Positions 18,862 through 26,898 of a stretch of 64,000 bases of DNA are shown here, piece after piece. The notes under the pieces are model-generated. The model saw only the letters and a program-made list of their open reading frames with translations, was not told where the DNA came from and did not search any database. Made by a program: the position numbers and the translations under genes. Source of the stretch: Exilibacterium tricleocarpae (GTDB lineage: Bacteria; Pseudomonadota; Gammaproteobacteria; Pseudomonadales; Cellvibrionaceae). Within the stretch, counting starts at the first letter, position 1. Each line of letters begins with the position of its first letter. Where the stretch lies: positions 124,001 to 188,000 of the forward strand of contig NZ_ML660094.1 of NCBI RefSeq assembly GCF_007004655.1, given 5' to 3'.

Positions 18862-19533
18862 TCACACCCACCCCCCAGCCAGCGGAATCACCTGCCCCAC
18901 CATATGCCGGGTCCGGGGCAGAGCCAGATACAGGGCCAGCTCCGCCGTTTCACCCGCCTCTCCCACCCGCTTGGCGGGCACCATCTGTTGCAAGTGCGCC
19001 TTGAATTTATCGGTGGTGATAAAACCCTCGGGGTAATAAGTATCGTTCTTGATATAGTTCTGCGCAATCGCATTGACCTGCACATTGAACTTCGCCAGCT
19101 CCAGCCCCACCGCGCGAATAAACGCATTCTGGGCACCGCGGGCGGCGCAGTAACCACTGGCATGGGGTATGCCGCGCAGGGGCGCGGCGCTGGTAATGGC
19201 GATAATCTTGCCGCTGCCAGCCTCCTTCATCGCGCCGGCAAAGTGTCGCACCACGCGCATCAAGGGATGCACCAGGCTGTCAAACAACGCAAACCAATCG
19301 CCATCCTCGATAGTGTCGACCGCGGCGGTAAGCGGCGGCTGGGCGAAATTGGCAATTAATACATCGGTGGGCCCGGCCCGCTGTGCCAGCGCCTCTACAT
19401 CCGCGGCACTGGCAAGGGCCCCGGTGTCGGCAACAATCTCAGCACCGGCAGCGCCAAAACGCGCGGCAATAGCCGGCCCCATATAGCGATCAGCGGCGGT
19501 GACAACCACCTTGGCACCGGATAAGTCTGTCAT
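18862..19533 (-). CDS. Halohydrin dehalogenase-like SDR protein
   Basis: The 223-aa protein has the short-chain dehydrogenase fold but not the cofactor motif. Instead it shows both published halohydrin dehalogenase fingerprints: T12-x4-Y17-x-G19 (TAADRYMG) in place of the glycine-rich NAD(P) loop, and S115-x12-Y128-x3-R132, where Arg replaces the SDR Lys. NDTYYP near residue 160 parallels a TYFP-type stretch of known enzymes as I recall them. These enzymes turn vicinal haloalcohols into epoxides and halide, without nucleotide. The ATG at 19533 is preceded by GGAGGT. Neighbours are lipid genes. Activity is inferred from motifs. Confidence 0.82.
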   Translation of the reverse strand: MTDLSGAKVVVTAADRYMGPAIAARFGAAGAEIVADTGALASAADVEALAQRAGPTDVLIANFAQPPLTAAVDTIEDGDWFALFDSLVHPLMRVVRHFAGAMKEAGSGKIIAITSAAPLRGIPHASGYCAARGAQNAFIRAVGLELAKFNVQVNAIAQNYIKNDTYYPEGFITTDKFKAHLQQMVPAKRVGEAGETAELALYLALPRTRHMVGQVIPLAGGWV

Positions 19534-19620
19534 ATCACACCTCCGTTGGGCGGCAGAGAAAACATGGGCATGCACGCCGGGGAATTACAACGCGATTGCG
19601 GCGGCGCGGGCTGGCAGTAT

Positions 19621-20805
19621 TCAGATCTCAAAAAACTCGGTAATCGTGTCTTTTTCCCACATAGCGTCTTGGTAACCGAGCTCAATCAATTCGTTGCAAA
19701 ACGACTTCGCAAACAGCAGATAGCTGGCCGCCGCCGCGCCGCCGCCGCTGGCCGTGGCGCCGGTCGAGCGCATAAAAAAGCGCATGCTTTTCGGCAGGTA
19801 GCGGATTTTGCGTCCGGCGATTTTATCCAGTTCCCGCGACGGTGAAATAACCAGACTTTTAACCGGCCGCAGCGGCATACCAGCCGCCAGGCGATCCTCC
19901 TCGGAAATCATTTCCAGCAAGTCGTTAACCCGATCCAGATGCTCGATATCCCCTTCCAGACTATCGATAAAAGCACTGTTAAACATATGCCCGATAATCT
20001 GCGCAATGGACGGGGAATGCCTGGGCGGCACCCGCCGTTTGCCCCACTGGGCCGGATTGCGGTTGCTGCTCACCCCGATCACAAACACCCGGTCGGCGCC
20101 CAGGTGCAGCGCCGGGCTGATCGGCGCCAGTTGTCGCATGGCACCGTCACCGTAGTATTCCCGGTCGATACAGACCGTGGGGAATATCGTCGGGATGGCG
20201 GCGGAGGCGATCAGGTGGTCCACCGTCAAACGGGTGGGCCGGCCCACCCGGCGGTAGCGGCGCCAGCCGGCCAGGTCCGGGCGCCCCTGAAAGAAACTGA
20301 CCGATTCACCGGAGGTGTAACCCATGGCGGTGACACAGACCGCCTCCAGATCGCCCTCGGCAACGGCGACATCGATATTGTCGAAATCGATGGTGGTCCG
20401 CAAAAATTCCCACAGCGGTGTGTTGTCGAGCAGGGCGATGGGCGTGCGCCCCACCCCCTGGTTAAACAGCGAGAACACCATGCGCGCAATCCCACGGCTG
20501 AGGTCGCGCCAGCCGGTGCGGAAAATTTTCTCGATCTCGATGTTTTCCCAGATATTGTGCAGGTCGTCCACCGCATCGCTGAACTTGCCGGCGTGGGTGG
20601 CCAAAGCCAGGGCATTGATGGCACCGGCGGAGGTACCGCAGATAATGGGAAACGGATTGTGGGCAGATGCGGGCAGAAGCTCGTTGAGCGCGGTCAATAC
20701 ACCGACCTGGTAGGCGGCCCTGGCACCGCCGCCGGACAGGATCAAGGCCCCTTTACTCGTGTTTGTCTCGGAATCCGGTAACTCGCTTGCCTCTGCCTGC
20801 GTCAT
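19621..20805 (-). CDS. Patatin-like phospholipase
   Basis: The 394-aa protein has the three patatin elements: the oxyanion loop GGGARAAYQVGVL (about residues 25-37), the nucleophile S59 in GTSAG, and the partner D220 in YGDGAM. This Ser-Asp dyad hydrolyses acyl esters of phospholipids or similar lipids. No signal peptide is seen, so it is probably cytoplasmic or membrane-associated. It lies on the same strand as the acyl-CoA synthetase and acyl-CoA dehydrogenase genes, a setting that fits release and breakdown of fatty acids. Confidence 0.92.
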   Translation of the reverse strand: MTQAEASELPDSETNTSKGALILSGGGARAAYQVGVLTALNELLPASAHNPFPIICGTSAGAINALALATHAGKFSDAVDDLHNIWENIEIEKIFRTGWRDLSRGIARMVFSLFNQGVGRTPIALLDNTPLWEFLRTTIDFDNIDVAVAEGDLEAVCVTAMGYTSGESVSFFQGRPDLAGWRRYRRVGRPTRLTVDHLIASAAIPTIFPTVCIDREYYGDGAMRQLAPISPALHLGADRVFVIGVSSNRNPAQWGKRRVPPRHSPSIAQIIGHMFNSAFIDSLEGDIEHLDRVNDLLEMISEEDRLAAGMPLRPVKSLVISPSRELDKIAGRKIRYLPKSMRFFMRSTGATASGGGAAAASYLLFAKSFCNELIELGYQDAMWEKDTITEFFEI

Positions 20806-20898
20806 GAATCAGCCTGAAAATCCTTGTCGTTGCTTTTAGTATTGTGTGCCTTGGGCGATTGGGCAACCAATCGGGTATGATCGGTCACCCGCCGGCAC

Positions 20899-22524
20899 TC
20901 AGGCCGCCGCAGAGGTCTCCTTTTCTTTCAACTCGCGACGCAGGATTTTGCCCACATTGGATTTGGGTAGATCGTCGCTAAATTCGATAAAACGGGGCAC
21001 CTTGTAAGCCGTCAGATTCTCACGGCAATAGTCACGGATGGTTTCCGCTGTTACGGCGCTGTCGGATACCACCACAAACAGCTTCACCGCCTCGCCACTC
21101 TTCTCATCGGCGACACCGATGGCCGCCGCCTCCAACACCGCCGGGTGCTGGCAGACCACGTCTTCGATTTCATTGGGATAGACGTTGAAACCGGAGACAA
21201 TGATCATGTCTTTCTTGCGGTCGACGATACGCAGGTAACCGTCCTCCTGCAACACCGCCATATCGCCGGTTTTCAGCCAGCCCTCCCCATCCAGTATCTC
21301 GGCGGTGGCCTCGGGCCGCTGCCAGTAGCCCTTCATGACCTGGGGCCCGCGCACGCACAGCTCACCGGCCTCGCCGGCGGGCAACGTCCGGCCCTGCTCG
21401 TCGATGATCTTCAACTCGGTCTCGGGCAAGGGCGTACCGACGGTGCCGCGCTGAATGGCGCCGGGGGGATTTGAGCTGACGGTGGGCGAAGTCTCGGTCA
21501 AACCATATCCCTCGGACGGTTCGATACCGGTGACTTCCTTCCATTTGGAAGCAGCGTCCTCGGTCAGCGCCATACCGCCGGAGGACGTAATGCGCAGCGC
21601 ACTGAAATCGAGGTCCCGGAACCCGGGGTCCCGCACCAGCGCATTAAACAGCGTATTGAGCCCGACAAAACCGGTAATCCGATGGCCGCGCAACGCTTTC
21701 ACGACGCTCGGGATGTCGCGGGGGTTGGGGATCAGGATGCTGTGGCAGCCGACGCTGGCCAGCCCCACGCAATGCAGGTTAAACGCGTAAATATGGTACA
21801 GCGGCAGGGGCGCCACAAACACATCGGCACCTTTATTCAGGGTCTCTTCCACGTGCAGCAGTACCTGTTCCATATTGGACACCAGGTTGCGGTGGGTCAG
21901 CATCGCGCCTTTGGCCACGCCGGTGGTGCCGCCGGTGTACTGCAGCGCCAAGATGTCCTCGGGCGCCCGCGCCACGGCCTGGAATTGGCCACTGGCTCCC
22001 AGGCGCATCGCGGTGCGCCAGGTGATCTGGTTGGGATAGCTGAACGACGGCACCATCTTCTTCAGGTATTTCACCGCCGTATTGATCAGCACCCGCTTGA
22101 GCGGCGGATGCAGGTCGGCGATTTCGGTGACAATCACCTCCTTGACCGGGGTATCGGCAATCACCTTGGCGGCGGTGTCGGCAATATTAGCCAGCACCAC
22201 CAGCGCTTTGGCACCGGAATCATTTAACTGATGTTTGATTTCCCGGGCGGTGTAGAGAGGATTGGTGTTGACTATCACCAGCCCGGCCCGCAGGGCGCCG
22301 TAAAGTGCCACCGGGTATTGCAGGATATTGGGCATCTGCAGGGCGATGCGGTCGCCGGGTTTCAGGTCAGTGCAATTTTGCAGGAAGTGGGCGAACTGGG
22401 CGCTGAGGCGGTCCAATTCGGCATATGACAGGGTGTGCCCCAGACAGGTGAAGGCGGCATTGTCCGCGTACTCTCGAAAAGTCTCATCTAAGACCTCGGT
22501 AACCGTGCGATTATTATTTAACAC
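20899..22524 (-). CDS. fadD: Long-chain fatty acid-CoA ligase
   Basis: The enzyme activates fatty acids to acyl-CoA through an acyl-adenylate. The ANL-family motifs are present: the P-loop YTGGTTGVAKGAMLTH, EGYGLTETSP, the GWLKTGDMA motif and the C-terminal catalytic Lys segment (KSNVGKILRREL). I chose the GTG at 22524 (541 aa) because GGGGGAGAG sits 4-12 bases upstream. An ATG at 22551 is also open and overlaps a small upstream reading frame as ATGA. The gene sits between patatin and SCP2/acyl-CoA dehydrogenase genes on one strand. The symbol reflects family, not proven orthology. Confidence 0.9.
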   Translation of the reverse strand: MLNNNRTVTEVLDETFREYADNAAFTCLGHTLSYAELDRLSAQFAHFLQNCTDLKPGDRIALQMPNILQYPVALYGALRAGLVIVNTNPLYTAREIKHQLNDSGAKALVVLANIADTAAKVIADTPVKEVIVTEIADLHPPLKRVLINTAVKYLKKMVPSFSYPNQITWRTAMRLGASGQFQAVARAPEDILALQYTGGTTGVAKGAMLTHRNLVSNMEQVLLHVEETLNKGADVFVAPLPLYHIYAFNLHCVGLASVGCHSILIPNPRDIPSVVKALRGHRITGFVGLNTLFNALVRDPGFRDLDFSALRITSSGGMALTEDAASKWKEVTGIEPSEGYGLTETSPTVSSNPPGAIQRGTVGTPLPETELKIIDEQGRTLPAGEAGELCVRGPQVMKGYWQRPEATAEILDGEGWLKTGDMAVLQEDGYLRIVDRKKDMIIVSGFNVYPNEIEDVVCQHPAVLEAAAIGVADEKSGEAVKLFVVVSDSAVTAETIRDYCRENLTAYKVPRFIEFSDDLPKSNVGKILRRELKEKETSAAA

Positions 22525-22547
22525 AAACTCTCCCCCAACTCGGTCGC

Positions 22548-22646
22548 TCATCGTTTATCGTCGTTGTAACCAGTATCGTCATCACCGTGGCCATGACCAT
22601 CACTATCGTGGTAGCCACAATCACAGCAGGGTTTTCGCCGAGCCAT
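22548..22646 (-). CDS. Possible 32-aa Cys/His/Asp-rich small protein upstream of fadD
   Basis: A short frame from ATG (22646) to TGA (22548) would give a peptide with CCDC near the start and then an HDSDGHGHGDDD-like run, unlike random shadow sequence. Its stop overlaps a potential fadD ATG as ATGA. The ribosome-binding site is weak. It could be a metal-binding small protein, a leader peptide or chance. Confidence 0.25.
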   Translation of the reverse strand: MARRKPCCDCGYHDSDGHGHGDDDTGYNDDKR

Positions 22647-22750
22647 CTACCGGCTTAATTTCCGACGCCGTAAAAGGCAGATGCGGCGAAAGCTAAAACA
22701 CATCGAAAAAAGGACCACTCTGCCGAGTAGCCCTTTTGACTGTTCGTATA

Positions 22751-23077
22751 TTAACGGGTTATGCCGCGAGAAAAAAGCTTGTCGAGGGCGGTCGCCAGGC
22801 GCATATCGCCATTGACCTTGACCTTGCCGAAGATAAACGCCTGGGCACCGCTGAAGGTCCCGTCGAGCACGCTGGTCAGTACGTCCAGGTCCATCGCCAG
22901 GGTAACGGACGGCGCCTGATGCTCACCCTCGCAGAGTTCACAGCGGCCGTCCACCACGGTCAGGTAGTAGTCGCCGGCGTCGGGGATATAGAACTGAAAC
23001 ACCTCGTCCATACCGGCGGCGGCACTGGCGTCAAAACGCTCAGTCAGGCGACTGAGCGCTTCCGATTGACACGCCAT
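22751..23077 (-). CDS. SCP2 sterol-binding domain protein
   Basis: The 108-aa protein is a single SCP2 domain: a helical N-terminus, then strands with YYLTVVDGRCELCEG, LAMDLDVLTSVLDGTFSG, and the end KVKVNGDMRLATALDKLF, typical of these lipid carriers. SCP2 domains bind fatty acyl-CoA, sterols or similar hydrophobic ligands. It lies 18 bases downstream of the acyl-CoA dehydrogenase gene on the same strand, so the two are probably cotranscribed and it may deliver or shield the substrate. Confidence 0.88.
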   Translation of the reverse strand: MACQSEALSRLTERFDASAAAGMDEVFQFYIPDAGDYYLTVVDGRCELCEGEHQAPSVTLAMDLDVLTSVLDGTFSGAQAFIFGKVKVNGDMRLATALDKLFSRGITR

Positions 23078-23095
23078 GCTGGCAGCCCCGGTCGG

Positions 23096-24895
23096 TTAAA
23101 AGGCAAACGCTTCGGCATCCAGGTCCATCAGGTTGCCGGCGCCGGACTTGATCGTGGTCTCCAGCGTCTGGGTGCGGGGCAGAATCCGCTGGAAGTAAAA
23201 GCGAGCGGTTTGCACCTTGGATTCGTAGAAAGCCCGATCGCCGTCACCCTCGGCCAGTTTGGCCTGGGCCACCGAAGCCGCCAGCGCCCAGAAATAGGCC
23301 AGGGTTACATAGCCGGAGAACATCAGGTAGTCCACCGAAGCGGCTCCCACCTCGTCGGGGTTCTCCAGGGCGACGCCACCAATATGCAGCGTCAGTTCGC
23401 CCCATTTGGCATTCAACTCCGCCAGCGGTGCGATAAACGGCTCCATCTCGGCATTGCCTTCCTGGGCCTGGCAGAACTTGTGTACCATTTTGGTGAATAC
23501 CCGCAGCGTCTCACCCTGGGTCATCAACACCTTGCGACCGAGCAGATCGAGGGCCTGGATGCCGGTGGTGCCCTCGTAGAGCATGGCGATACGGCAGTCG
23601 CGCACGTTTTGCTCCATGCCCCACTCCTGGATAAAACCGTGGCCGCCGAAGCACTGCAGCCCGAGGTTGGCCGCCTCGAAACCGACTTCGGTCAGGAAGG
23701 CCTTGGCGATGGGGGTCAACAGACTCAACAGGTCATCGGCCGCCTTGCGATCCTCTTCGCTCTCGGCGTGCTCGCTGCGATCCACCTGCTGCGCGGCAAA
23801 ATAAATCAGCATGCGACCGCCCTCGGCAAATGCCTTCTGGGTCAACAGCATACGGCGTACATCCGGGTGCACAATAATCGGGTCGGCGGCGCCGTCGGGA
23901 TTTTTCGGACCCGACAGCGAGCGCATCTGCAGGCGCTCGCGGGCGTACTCCAGTGACTTCTGGAACCCCAACTCGGCGTGGGCCAGCCCCTGGATCGCCG
24001 TGCCGATACGGGCCGCGTTCATAAACGTGAACATGCAATTCAGGCCCCGGTTGGGCGGACCGATCAGGTAGCCCCTGGCGCCGTCGAAGTTCAACACGCA
24101 GGTGGCGTTGCCGTGAATACCCATCTTGTGTTCGATGGAACCGCAGACCACACCGTTGCGGTCGCCGGCACTGCCATCGCCAGCGGGCAGGTGCTTGGGC
24201 ACGATAAACAGGGAGATGCCCTTGGTGCCGGCGGGAGCATCGGGCAGGCGCGCCAGCACAATATGGACGATGTTCTCCGCCATGTCGTGTTCGCCCGCTG
24301 AAATAAAGATCTTGGTACCGCTGATACTGTAGGAGCCGTCGGCGTTGGGTTCGGCCTTGGTGCGCAGCATACCCAGGTCGGTGCCGCAATGGGGCTCGGT
24401 GAGACACATGGTGCCGGTCCAGGCACCCTCCACCAGTTTTGTCAGGTAGGTCTGTTTCTGGTCGTCGGTGCCGTGGGCGCTGAGGGTGTTCATGGCACCG
24501 TGGGAAAGTCCCGGGTACATCCCCCAGGACCAGTTGGCGGAGCCGACCATCTCGCTCAGCAAAATACCCAGCGAATGGGGCAGACCCTGGCCACCGTGGG
24601 CACTGTCGTGGGTCATGGAGGGCCAGCCGGCCTCCACGTATTGCTGGTAGGCCTCTTTGAATCCCGTCGGCGTGGTCACTACGCCGTCGTTCCACTGGCA
24701 ACCTTCCTGGTCGCCCACCGCATTCAGGGGCGCCAGTACGTTTTCACAAAACTTGGCGTTTTCTTCGAGGATGGCACTGACCACATCGGTGGATGCCTCT
24801 TCACAGCCGGGGGTGTTCTGGTAATGCTGCTCGAATCCGAGTACTTCGTAGAGCGCGAAGTGCATATCGCGCAGCGGGGCTTTGTAGTCACTCAT
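23096..24895 (-). CDS. Acyl-CoA dehydrogenase with extra C-terminal domain
   Basis: The 599-aa flavoprotein belongs to the long form of acyl-CoA dehydrogenases that includes the FadE5/DmdC-like group, with an additional N-terminal segment (YKAPLRDMHF start) and a C-terminal extension. The catalytic base is E441 in MLYEGTTGIQALDLLGRKV. The FAD-binding stretch MCLTEPHCGTDLGM and the QCFGGHGF motif are present. It would introduce the alpha-beta double bond in acyl-CoA. DmdC-type use on methylmercaptopropionyl-CoA is an alternative in marine bacteria. It forms a pair with the SCP2 gene. Confidence 0.92.
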   Translation of the reverse strand: MSDYKAPLRDMHFALYEVLGFEQHYQNTPGCEEASTDVVSAILEENAKFCENVLAPLNAVGDQEGCQWNDGVVTTPTGFKEAYQQYVEAGWPSMTHDSAHGGQGLPHSLGILLSEMVGSANWSWGMYPGLSHGAMNTLSAHGTDDQKQTYLTKLVEGAWTGTMCLTEPHCGTDLGMLRTKAEPNADGSYSISGTKIFISAGEHDMAENIVHIVLARLPDAPAGTKGISLFIVPKHLPAGDGSAGDRNGVVCGSIEHKMGIHGNATCVLNFDGARGYLIGPPNRGLNCMFTFMNAARIGTAIQGLAHAELGFQKSLEYARERLQMRSLSGPKNPDGAADPIIVHPDVRRMLLTQKAFAEGGRMLIYFAAQQVDRSEHAESEEDRKAADDLLSLLTPIAKAFLTEVGFEAANLGLQCFGGHGFIQEWGMEQNVRDCRIAMLYEGTTGIQALDLLGRKVLMTQGETLRVFTKMVHKFCQAQEGNAEMEPFIAPLAELNAKWGELTLHIGGVALENPDEVGAASVDYLMFSGYVTLAYFWALAASVAQAKLAEGDGDRAFYESKVQTARFYFQRILPRTQTLETTIKSGAGNLMDLDAEAFAF

Positions 24896-25094
24896 CCTGC
24901 TTCAACCTCTGAACTGGTTAGAAAACTTGTGTAAATGGCCTGAATATTACGTCTGCGACTGACGGGTAGTACAGCGATGCGCAGAGAATCCCTGATTACC
25001 AGTTTAGCCTCAATAGCGAAATCAACCATATTAGCTGACAAATCTGCCTGAGCCCAGCCACTGCGGCTGACTCGAGGGTCTTCGCCGCCGCGTC

Positions 25095-26144
25095 TCAGTT
25101 GAGCAGGCCGCGGCGGTATTCCCCCGGCGTGATACCGGTCCACTTTTTGAAAGCGCGAAAGAAGGCGCTGGTTTCATCAAATCCCAAGCGCTCGGCAATG
25201 GTACCGTTGGTAAAGTCCGGGCAACCCAAATAGTGAAATGCCGCCTCCATGCGACACTCGTCTTTCAGTTTTTGGTAAGAGGTGTTTTCGCTCTGCAATT
25301 TGCGCCTGAGCGTGGTCACCGAGAGATTCAACCGCGACGCCACCTCTTCGGCACCGGGCATGGTATGGCTCACATCTTTCGACAATATCGCCCGCACTTT
25401 ACCCTTGACGCTGTGCTGAGCACTGTCGTTGATCACCAGGTGGTAGGGTGCGGAGCGCAAAAAGTCCTCCAGGGTTTCCTGGTTCTGCACAATCGGGTAA
25501 TCCAGATAAGCCAGCGGGAATTCAAACCCGTTGAACGCCTGCTCGAACTTCAGGGTGGCCGGGTAGGACTCCGCCAACTCGCGAAACTCCTCCGGGCAGG
25601 GAAACGAAAAATGCAAACTGGCCAGCGGGATTTCCTGCCCGATGAGCCAGCAGTTGAAGCGGTGCCAGACCGCCAGCGAGGTGCGAATCTGGTTGGGATT
25701 GGCCAGTGCCTGCAGCGTCTCGAATTCATCCTGCGACACGGAGCGGATCGGCGCCATCTGTACCCGCGCCAGGTTTTTGCTTTCATCGACCTGCAACTGC
25801 GAGCGCACCCGCATGCCGCGACAGATTTCTGAAAACTCGCCGGCGCGCACCATCGCCTGGCGCAGGTCGCTGCAATGCAACACCGTCAGGCACATCAGGC
25901 GAAACGAACCGAGCCGCACCCGCCCGCCCACGAACATGCCGAAACACTCATCCTGCATCACGCGCATGACACGCTGGTACAGCTGCCCGTATTTGACGGC
26001 GGAAAAATGCAGGCTGGTATCGATATCGGTACGGGCAATGTCCAGTTCGTCAAGCAGGCTGTCCACATCGCAACCCTGTTGCCGGGCCGCGTCGATCAGC
26101 GATTGCGCATAAGCGGTGGGAACGCTGGTGGTATCAGGTGTCAT
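25095..26144 (-). CDS. AraC family regulator with arabinose-binding-like N-terminal domain
   Basis: The 349-aa protein has an N-terminal Arabinose_bd domain (about residues 15-210) and a C-terminal AraC HTH_18 domain. The latter contains EEVASRLNLSVTTLRRKLQ and the second helix-turn-helix ending ETSAFFRAFKKWTGITPGEYR. Members of this group (OruR/ArgR-like) often control catabolism of fatty acids or related compounds. It lies 200 bases upstream of the acyl-CoA dehydrogenase gene on the same strand and could regulate it. The effector is unknown. Confidence 0.92.
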   Translation of the reverse strand: MTPDTTSVPTAYAQSLIDAARQQGCDVDSLLDELDIARTDIDTSLHFSAVKYGQLYQRVMRVMQDECFGMFVGGRVRLGSFRLMCLTVLHCSDLRQAMVRAGEFSEICRGMRVRSQLQVDESKNLARVQMAPIRSVSQDEFETLQALANPNQIRTSLAVWHRFNCWLIGQEIPLASLHFSFPCPEEFRELAESYPATLKFEQAFNGFEFPLAYLDYPIVQNQETLEDFLRSAPYHLVINDSAQHSVKGKVRAILSKDVSHTMPGAEEVASRLNLSVTTLRRKLQSENTSYQKLKDECRMEAAFHYLGCPDFTNGTIAERLGFDETSAFFRAFKKWTGITPGEYRRGLLN

Positions 26145-26214
26145 GACAGGCGCTGGTTATAATCCTTTTCAATAAAAAAGTGAATTTATAAATTGTTGAA
26201 GGGTTATCGCACAG

Positions 26215-26490
26215 TCAAGGGCGCTGAGACAACTTCCTGATCAACACGACACAGACCGTTCCCAGCAGCGCGGCCAGGATAATGACCGCCAAGCCGACGA
26301 TACACAACAGCAGGAAACGCAGCACCGCCTCGCCCGGTAAACCCCACGCCCACATCGCCGCCGCAACAAACGCCGCGCAGGCAAGCATGCTGACGGCCAA
26401 CACAGAGCGGCTCTTGCCGCCGCGCTTGCCCAGTAGTCTGCTAAACAACATGAGATCGATCCAATACCCCTCGGCTCTCGGCTGCCACAT
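26215..26490 (-). CDS. Small two-helix membrane protein, 91 aa
   Basis: No family is recognised. Two hydrophobic helices (about residues 30-50 and 58-85) follow a basic N-terminus, with a short basic tail (LIRKLSQRP), so both ends are likely cytoplasmic. An internal ATG at 26451 would give a 78-aa form that starts closer to the first helix. It lies just upstream of the AraC-type gene on the same strand. Confidence 0.5.
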   Translation of the reverse strand: MWQPRAEGYWIDLMLFSRLLGKRGGKSRSVLAVSMLACAAFVAAAMWAWGLPGEAVLRFLLLCIVGLAVIILAALLGTVCVVLIRKLSQRP

Positions 26491-26619
26491 TGTCCGGGTT
26501 TAGCCGGAGATAGTCCAGTCAACACTGTGGCGATATTCCGCACAGTGGAATGCACGGTTCAACAATGATATAAGTAGACCCGTCAGTCCTACCGCTCGGT
26601 CTGTCATTTTTTTGGTTTG

Positions 26620-26682
26620 ACTCGATAGTGATTCGATAGTGATTCGATAGTGATTCGATAGTGATTCGATAGTGACTCGATG
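26620..26682. repeat. 11-bp tandem repeat, five full copies plus a partial one
   Basis: The unit ATTCGATAGTG (first copy ACTCGATAGTG) is repeated head to tail from 26620 to 26674 with near-perfect identity, then decays at ACTCGATGG. The period matches about one helical turn of DNA. It lies about 220 bases upstream of the AMP-dependent ligase gene in a 408-base gap with no other gene. Confidence 0.9.
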
Positions 26683-26898
26683 GCGCGACTCGAGAGTCCA
26701 GCCCGCTTGGCAGGTCTATCAGGTCTCTTTTACAGGCCCTTTTAGAGAGCATCGATTGAGAAACGAAACCGGTGTCCTGGATTCCGGACAACGTTTGAGC
26801 ATCCAACTTAAGCGTTTCGACCGGCAGTCTCATCAGAGAGGGTTGGCGGTATCAACGGAGACCTCCACTCAACGCGTTTGCACGGGGAGCATATAGTC

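Noticed and set aside
22736-23956. 406-codon plus-strand frame opposite the SCP2 and acyl-CoA dehydrogenase genes
   Set aside because: Spans two well-supported genes on the minus strand and shows only shadow composition.
26620-26682. CRISPR array considered for the 11-bp repeat
   Set aside because: Units are head to tail without spacers and too short; no cas genes nearby.
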